10,164 bases of DNA from an uncultured Eubacteriales bacterium (GTDB lineage Bacteria > Bacillota > Clostridia > Oscillospirales > Butyricicoccaceae). Positions 6,223 to 10,164 of this stretch are shown here, one piece after another. The stretch covers positions 1-10,164 of the forward strand of contig CAKUAK010000076.1 in NCBI GenBank assembly GCA_934636325.1. The letters run 5' to 3'. The position numbers and the translations under genes are program-made. Position 1 is the first letter of the stretch. The number at the start of each line of letters is the position of its first letter. Below the pieces are notes generated by a model. The model ran no database searches. It was not told the origin of the DNA and saw only the letters and a program-made list of their open reading frames with translations.

Positions 6223-6742
6223 TGTTGGCCCTCCTGAGGGAAGCCCGGCCGACCGTGTCGGGCTTATAATATCCGGCAGGGTAAGGGTAGAAAAATATGA
6301 TCTGTATGGCAACCGCAATATCTTTGTCGAGCTCGGTGAAGGAGAGCTTTTTGCCGAGGCTTTTGCCTTTTCCGACGTAGAAAGGTTATCGGTGACCGTC
6401 AGGGCGGCCGAGGACAGCACAATCCTCCTCATTCCGCGTGAAATGCTTCTCGAGGATCACACGCTGCTTAAAAACACGGTACGGCTTATGGGCTGCAAGA
6501 TGTTTCTTTTTGACCAGAGGATCGAGGTCATTTCCAGAAGACAGACCCGCGAGAAGCTGCTTTTATACCTCCAGCAGCAGAGCGAGCATTTTGGAAGCGA
6601 TTCCTTTGTCATTCCATTCGACCGGCAGGGGCTGGCCGATCATCTTGGGGTCGACAGAAACGGTCTGTCGGTCGAGATAAACAAGCTGGTGCGTCAGGGT
6701 GTCATCATGGCCGAAGATCCGTGGTTCCGCCTGCTGCGCTGA
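6203..6742 (+). pseudogene. Crp/Fnr-family transcriptional regulator lacking the N-terminal part of its sensor domain
   Basis: The C-terminal three quarters of a Crp/Fnr regulator are intact. The late cNMP-binding-type jelly roll (GSPADRVGLIISGRVRVEKY through GELFAEAFAFSDVERLSVTV) is at about residues 13-67. The dimerisation helix is at about 82-110. A Crp-type winged helix has its DNA-recognition segment DRQGLADHLGVDRNGLSVEI at about 140-159. Full-length family members carry roughly 35-50 more residues before the GxPADRV strand. Here the frame instead runs antisense into the start of the ABM gene, and no ribosome binding site precedes the ATGs at 6203 or 6212. No frame upstream encodes the missing part. 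I read this as a 5'-deleted gene. The HTH half shows no stop or frameshift, so the loss may be recent, or a shortened protein may still be made. It ends 3 bp from the stop of the convergent SWIM gene. Confidence 0.7.
6230..6235 (-). promoter_or_regulatory. Ribosome binding site of the ABM-fold gene, at the deletion junction
   Basis: AGGAGG on the minus strand lies 7 nt before the ATG at 6222. Immediately beyond it, regulator-coding sequence begins on the opposite strand. The ABM gene therefore keeps its ribosome binding site but has no intergenic DNA left in which a promoter could lie. Confidence 0.75.
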
Positions 6743-6745
6743 AAA

Positions 6746-7537
6746 TTATCTTATATCAAGAACGGCCGTCCGCCCGCCGCATCCTGCCATGGATATAAGG
6801 GATATCGGGGAAACGGCGGCAAAATATCCGGTATCGTCCCAGCGACTGCGGTATTTGACAGAAAGGAACTCGTCCACAAGATCTCTTAATTCGAGCAGCA
6901 GCGCGGCCTCGTGCTTACACCCGGAAAAACATGGGCATCCGCAGGAAAGCCCGGTCACGGTATTATCTTTAAGGGTGAAGCGCAGCTCATAGGGCTTTGT
7001 GCCGGAAACTATCGCCCGGCCGCATCCGCGATCAACGCTTATGTAAAGGACGCGGTTCTGCTCGTAATAATCCACGCCGCGGGCAAAGGCGGCGGGGTCG
7101 ATGCCCCAGGTCGAAATATTCTTCAGGTCGACGCCGGTGTCGTTAAAGTTTATATAGTGCTGGTCCTCGGCCGTTTCCGGCATGACCCATGAGCGGAAGC
7201 TCTCGTAGGGAAGGGCATGGCGGTCGAAGGTCAGCATATAGTTCCCGATGCTTTCGAAGCGGCCCCTAACGCTCGGATCGGCCACCGATATGACACGCTT
7301 ATAGCGCGCAGGGTCGATGCTGAAATCGTATGTCACGGCGACGACTGTGCCGCGTTTGCCCTCCAGCTTGCCGTCGACAAAGACGAAGTCGCCCTGATGG
7401 AGCCTGAAACGGTCGTTGTAATAGTCGAGGTCGCGGTCGACCGAAGGGAAGCGCACCTTTACGACGCTGGGGCGAATGACCTTGCGGGTGCGGAGTTTGA
7501 TCGTGCCGCTTTTGATGGTATATTTTCCGGTTTTCAT
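6746..7537 (-). CDS. SWIM zinc-finger protein
   Basis: The C-terminal half contains a SWIM domain, a zinc-binding module found in DNA- or protein-binding proteins. It appears as GVDYYEQNRVLYISV (about 154-168), a beta region ending PYELRFTLKD, then the ligand motif CGCPCFSGCKH (Cys199, Cys201, Cys207, His209) followed by the helix EAALLLELRDLV. This CxCP-x4-CKH spacing is common in bacterial members. The N-terminal half (about 40-95) has a beta-rich, KOW-like stretch, GDFVFVDGKLEGKRGTVVAV, with no family I can name. The start is the ATG at 7537 with AGGAGG 9 nt upstream, giving 263 aa; the ATG at 7579 lacks a ribosome binding site. It is divergent from the transporter operon and convergent with the Crp-type remnant. 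Partner helicases (SNF2) that often accompany SWIM proteins are not in the window, so its role is open. Confidence 0.8.
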   Translation of the reverse strand: MKTGKYTIKSGTIKLRTRKVIRPSVVKVRFPSVDRDLDYYNDRFRLHQGDFVFVDGKLEGKRGTVVAVTYDFSIDPARYKRVISVADPSVRGRFESIGNYMLTFDRHALPYESFRSWVMPETAEDQHYINFNDTGVDLKNISTWGIDPAAFARGVDYYEQNRVLYISVDRGCGRAIVSGTKPYELRFTLKDNTVTGLSCGCPCFSGCKHEAALLLELRDLVDEFLSVKYRSRWDDTGYFAAVSPISLISMAGCGGRTAVLDIR

Positions 7538-7546
7538 TTGGCTGAT

Positions 7547-7552
7547 CCTCCT
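7547..7552 (-). promoter_or_regulatory. Ribosome binding site deciding the start of the SWIM gene
   Basis: AGGAGG on the minus strand lies 9 nt upstream of the ATG at 7537. It argues against the longer reading from the ATG at 7579, whose extra 14 residues would span this site. Confidence 0.8.
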
Positions 7553-7624
7553 GTTTTCTTTATGGCTATAATATATCATCGTAGATGTCCCATAAAACGG
7601 ACTTCTGATCGCAAAAGAGTTTAT

Positions 7625-7646
7625 GATTTTTTGTCTACAAAAAATC
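7625..7646. promoter_or_regulatory. Perfect 22-bp dyad (candidate operator) between divergent genes
   Basis: The arms GATTTTTTGT (7625-7634) and ACAAAAAATC (7637-7646) are exact reverse complements about a CT centre. The site lies between the SWIM gene (minus) and the transporter operon (plus), about 75 bp before the transporter start. Its core TTGTCTACAA resembles the spaced GT..AC dyads bound by several GntR-type repressors, but no regulator can be assigned. It could also be a weak AT-rich hairpin. Promoters in this 182-bp spacer are not clear. The best minus-strand candidate is a TATATT -10 (7570-7575), whose -35 is poor. Confidence 0.5.
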
Positions 7647-7719
7647 TTTGCGGGGTGTTAGAATATAGAGGAAATAACAGCGTCGCCCGGCGCTGGATCA
7701 TCCGACACGGAGGAAGCCC

Positions 7720-9027
7720 ATGAAGCTGGACACAAAGAAAACCATATTCACCGGCCTGGCGTTTCTGTCGATCTGCGCCTTCTGGCAGATGTACGACAAC
7801 GTCGTGCCCCTCATACTGACAAAGACCTTTAATCTGAACGAAACGATATCGGGCGCCGTCATGGCGATGGACAACCTTCTGGGACTTTTCCTGCTGCCCT
7901 TTTTCGGCGCGCTGTCCGACCGGACAAATACAAGGATAGGCCGCAGGATGCCCTTTATCCTCGGCGGAACGGCCGCGGCCGTCATCCTGATGAATATACT
8001 TCCGCGGCTGGACAACAGCTACTATGCCCACCCCTCGGGGCTTAAGGTGGCGGGATTCATCGGCGTTCTGGCGCTTCTGCTTATCGCAATGGGAACATAC
8101 AGGAGCCCGGCCGTGGCGCTTATGCCCGATCTGACGCCCAAACCCCTTCGAAGCCGTGCCAACGCCATAATCAACCTTATGGGCGCGCTGGGCGGCATAA
8201 CGTATCTGCTCATCGCGTCGCTGCTCTATTCATCAAACAGGGTAGGCGGGCAGGCCCATGTCGATTACTCTGTTATGTTCGCCATTGTATCGGCCATAAT
8301 GGCGGTGTCGGTCATCGTTTTGTTCGTCAAAATACGCGAGCCCAAGCCGGAGAAGGCCGAGCATGACGAGGGAGAGGCGCCTGAAAAGCACGGCGTTTCG
8401 GCTATCCCGAAGGATGTCAAGCGCAGTCTCGGGTTTCTGCTTTTGTCGGTCTGCTTCTGGTATGCCGGCTATAACGCCATAACGACATGGTTCACGACCT
8501 ATGCCTCGTCGGTATGGGGAATGGCGCTGGGCGATTCATCGCGCTGCCTTATGGTGGCCACGGCCGGTGCGGTGGTGTCATATATCCCGGTGGGCGCGCT
8601 GTCAGCAAAGATAGGAAGAAAAAAGACGATACTTATAGGCGTAGCGCTGCTTTTCGCAGGTTTTGCCGGTGGCTTTGTCATGACCGAGCTATCGGAGGGC
8701 TTCAGCCCCATGCTCTATATACTCTTCGCAATGGTCGGCCTTGCCTGGGCGGCCATAAACGTAAACTCGCTGCCGATGGTCGTCGAGATGTGCAGCGACG
8801 GTGATATCGGGCGCTTTACCGGGTATTATTACACCTTTTCGATGGCGGCCCAGACGATAACCCCGATATGCGCGGGCTGGCTCATGAACCATATAAGCTA
8901 TTCGACACTTTTCCCTTATGCCGCGGGATTTACCCTTCTGGCCTTTGCCACGATGTCGAGGGTGCGCCATGGCGACAGCCGCCCGCAGGCAAAAAAGGGA
9001 CTCGATGCCTTTGATGTTGATGACTAA
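7720..9027 (+). CDS. MFS transporter, SLC45/GPH-like
   Basis: A 435-residue integral membrane protein of the major facilitator superfamily with about 12 predicted transmembrane segments. Motif A, GALSDRTNTRIGRRMP, is at about residues 63-78. A second signature, RSPAVALMPDLTPKPLRSRA, is at about 128-147 and is typical of the sucrose/SLC45 and GPH-type sugar-cation symporters. A charged cytoplasmic loop (REPKPEKAEHDEGEAPEK, about 207-224) separates the two halves. A second A-like motif (GALSAKIGRKKT) occurs in the C-terminal half, which ends in a short acidic tail. GGAGG lies 6 nt before the ATG. The downstream phosphodiesterase follows after 10 bp and is surely co-transcribed. A sugar, glycoside or related small polar solute driven by H+ or Na+ is the most likely cargo, but the substrate cannot be read from the sequence. 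Confidence 0.88.
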   Translation: MKLDTKKTIFTGLAFLSICAFWQMYDNVVPLILTKTFNLNETISGAVMAMDNLLGLFLLPFFGALSDRTNTRIGRRMPFILGGTAAAVILMNILPRLDNSYYAHPSGLKVAGFIGVLALLLIAMGTYRSPAVALMPDLTPKPLRSRANAIINLMGALGGITYLLIASLLYSSNRVGGQAHVDYSVMFAIVSAIMAVSVIVLFVKIREPKPEKAEHDEGEAPEKHGVSAIPKDVKRSLGFLLLSVCFWYAGYNAITTWFTTYASSVWGMALGDSSRCLMVATAGAVVSYIPVGALSAKIGRKKTILIGVALLFAGFAGGFVMTELSEGFSPMLYILFAMVGLAWAAINVNSLPMVVEMCSDGDIGRFTGYYYTFSMAAQTITPICAGWLMNHISYSTLFPYAAGFTLLAFATMSRVRHGDSRPQAKKGLDAFDVDD

Positions 9028-9032
9028 GGAGG
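9027..9032 (+). promoter_or_regulatory. Ribosome binding site of the phosphodiesterase gene, overlapping the transporter stop
   Basis: AGGAGG begins at the last base of the transporter's TAA stop and lies 5 nt before the ATG at 9038. It fixes that ATG as the start, although the frame is open well upstream into the transporter gene. It also implies translational coupling of the two genes. Confidence 0.88.
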
Positions 9033-9037
9033 AAAAC

Positions 9038-9865
9038 ATGAAAAGATCGCTCAAACTGATACTCGGCGCGGCCACCTGTGCCGCGGTATATACGGCGGCA
9101 CAGCTGCCCGAAAAGAGAAGGCCCGGCCTTGCCCGGCTCGAGGGCTGGCGGTATGCCCACCGCGGCCTGCATGATCTGGGACGCGGCATACCCGAAAATA
9201 CCCTTCCGGCCTTTAAGTCCGCCTTCAATAGCGGCTTCGGTGCCGAACTCGACGTCCATCTTACCAAGGATGGGCAGCTGGTCGTAATTCACGACAGCGT
9301 GCTCAAAAGGCTCTGCGGCGTCGATTCGGTCGTCGAGGATATGTCATATGACGCCATAAAGGGTCTCGGTATCCTGGGAACAGGCTGCCATGCCCCGCTT
9401 TTTGAAGAGGTGCTCGATTTTTGCGGAGGCGTCGCGCCCCTTATAATCGAGCTCAAGGCATATAAGGGCAACCACGATCGCCTCTGCGAATCGGTCGCTG
9501 CCATGCTCGACAGCTATAAGGGCGACTACTGCATCGAGTCCTTTGATCCCCGCGTCGTTAAATGGTATCATGATAACCGCCCCCAGGTCATAAGGGGCCA
9601 GCTCTCGGCCAATTTCATGAAGCGCGGCGAAGGCGCGGGGCTCAACCTCGTCGAGCGCTTCGCTCTTAGCAATCTTCAAACCAACTTCCTGACCCGCCCC
9701 GACTTCATCGCCTATAAATACGCCGACAGCAACAGCCTCCCGGTGGCGCTTTCCTGTGGCCTTTTCGGCGGCAAGGAGGTCAACTGGACGATAGATAAAA
9801 AGTGCGATCTTGAAGAGGCCGAGAAGAGGGGAGCCATCGCAATATTCGAGCGCTTTATCCCATGA
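9038..9865 (+). CDS. Glycerophosphodiester phosphodiesterase, N-terminally anchored
   Basis: GDPD-family enzyme that hydrolyses glycerophosphodiesters (deacylated phospholipids) to glycerol-3-phosphate and an alcohol, with a divalent metal. The 275-residue protein has a short hydrophobic N-terminus (about 5-22), probably an anchor or signal, then a compact GDPD TIM barrel. Visible active-site residues are His41-Arg42 in AHRGLHD, Glu53-Asn54 in PENTLPAF, Glu70 and Asp72 in ELDVHLTKDG, His85 in VVIHD, and Glu138 in LIIELKAY. These match the acid/base histidines and metal ligands of the family. Length and motif order are normal. It follows the MFS gene by 10 bp; the pair could link uptake with use of a phosphodiester or its products, but this is inference. 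The cysteine in GAATC is not a convincing lipobox, so lipoprotein processing is unlikely. No clear terminator follows. Confidence 0.92.
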   Translation: MKRSLKLILGAATCAAVYTAAQLPEKRRPGLARLEGWRYAHRGLHDLGRGIPENTLPAFKSAFNSGFGAELDVHLTKDGQLVVIHDSVLKRLCGVDSVVEDMSYDAIKGLGILGTGCHAPLFEEVLDFCGGVAPLIIELKAYKGNHDRLCESVAAMLDSYKGDYCIESFDPRVVKWYHDNRPQVIRGQLSANFMKRGEGAGLNLVERFALSNLQTNFLTRPDFIAYKYADSNSLPVALSCGLFGGKEVNWTIDKKCDLEEAEKRGAIAIFERFIP

Positions 9866-9948
9866 GTCTTCTATCACTGATGCTGAATAAGCGGTATCTC
9901 TCCCAAAGGCTAAAAGTAAAACAAAATGTTAAATCGTCCAGATGCATA

Positions 9949-9976
9949 TTGATTTTTCTTTACTCGCAGGTATAAT
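9949..9976 (+). promoter_or_regulatory. Sigma-A-type promoter of the right-edge gene
   Basis: A consensus -10 TATAAT (9971-9976) lies 16 bp after TTGATT (9949-9954), a fair -35. The predicted start is near 9983, giving a leader of about 40 nt. The upstream 85 bases after the phosphodiesterase stop are AT-rich, with no gene and no convincing terminator. Confidence 0.7.
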
Positions 9977-9991
9977 AGGTGGCAAAGAAAA

Positions 9992-10006
9992 GGCTGCGCG
10001 GCAGCC
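9992..10006 (+). promoter_or_regulatory. Leader hairpin directly before the ribosome binding site of the right-edge gene
   Basis: A perfect 6-bp stem, GGCTGC (9992-9997) with GCAGCC (10001-10006), encloses a 3-base loop. It abuts the GGGGAGG ribosome binding site (10007-10013). No T-run follows, so it is not a terminator. It may stabilise the 5' end or tune initiation. Confidence 0.4.
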
Positions 10007-10022
10007 GGGGAGGCAAAAGGAT

Positions 10023-10164
10023 ATGAATAAGGATCAGCAGAAGCCCGAGAATAAAAAGAGGTCAAAAGCTGCGACGGCGGTCATGATGGCGGCCGGCATA
10101 TCGGCGGGTATAGCCGTCAGCTTCTTTTTTATCATTGGAAAGGGCATAAAGAACTGTATCAAGA
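10023..10164 (+). CDS. Start of a small membrane protein, C-terminus beyond the window
   Basis: Forty-seven codons are visible, starting at the ATG at 10023. GGGGAGG lies 9 nt upstream, and its own promoter is at 9949-9976. The N-terminus is basic and charged (MNKDQQKPENKKRSK), followed by a hydrophobic segment at about residues 17-39 (TAVMMAAGISAGIAVSFFFI and beyond) and then GKGIKNCIK. This looks like a single-pass protein with the N-terminus inside. No family can be assigned from so little. Confidence 0.7.
   Translation, partial: MNKDQQKPENKKRSKAATAVMMAAGISAGIAVSFFFIIGKGIKNCIK

Noticed and set aside
7567..7572. TATAAT on the plus strand in the divergent spacer as the -10 of the transporter operon.
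   Set aside because: No -35 lies at 16-18 bp, and it would overlap the 5' region of the SWIM gene, about 150 bp from the transporter start.
7538..7579. A 14-residue N-terminal extension of the SWIM protein from the ATG at 7579.
   Set aside because: It has no ribosome binding site and would translate through the AGGAGG that serves the ATG at 7537.
8918..9037. An upstream extension of the phosphodiesterase frame to the ATG at 8918.
   Set aside because: It lies inside the transporter gene, and the AGGAGG at 9027-9032 with the ATG at 9038 gives a normal-length enzyme.
1..10164. CRISPR arrays, tRNA or rRNA genes, insertion sequences and integrase or attachment sites.
   Set aside because: No direct-repeat/spacer pattern, cloverleaf, rRNA segment, transposase or recombinase frame was seen; the only tandem repeat is the 8-bp array at 4967-4998.

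Overview
The window looks like a chromosomal segment of a spore-forming Clostridia-type Firmicute. The strongest pointer is an uninterrupted pro-sigma-K gene (sigK). Strong AGGAGG-type ribosome binding sites, tight operon spacing and a TTG start fit this. Base composition is fairly GC-rich for the group (judged by eye), yet AUA and AGG codons are common. No species can be named from the sequence alone.

Minus strand, 1-4866: a four-gene operon read right to left from a near-consensus vegetative promoter (-35 TTGACA, 17-bp spacer, -10 TATACT). In order it encodes two paralogous, highly charged coiled-coil proteins (167 and 175 aa), an 852-aa FtsK/HerA-superfamily ATPase, and a membrane-anchored protein that runs off the left edge. 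I do not recognise the whole as a named system. It is the best candidate here for an undescribed machine, possibly an envelope-linked pumping ATPase with two small helical partners. Four perfect copies of an 8-bp repeat lie just upstream of the promoter.

Minus strand, 5104-5796: sigK, the late mother-cell sporulation sigma factor. Its likely start is an internal TTG behind a good ribosome binding site, which gives a pro-sequence of the expected length. No terminator is visible between sigK and the ATPase operon.

5887-6742: a decayed divergent pair. On the minus strand is a small antibiotic-biosynthesis-monooxygenase (ABM)-fold gene with a reading-frame break and a strong terminator. On the plus strand is a Crp/Fnr-type regulator lacking the start of its sensor domain. 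A deletion that removed the shared promoter region and the 5' end of the regulator would explain both.

6746-7537 (minus): a SWIM zinc-finger protein, tail to tail with the regulator. A 182-bp divergent spacer follows, holding a perfect 22-bp dyad. Plus strand, 7720-9865: a two-gene operon of an MFS transporter (SLC45/GPH-like) and an N-terminally anchored glycerophosphodiester phosphodiesterase. A further promoter then drives a small membrane protein cut off by the right edge. Every stretch longer than about 300 bases carries a gene.
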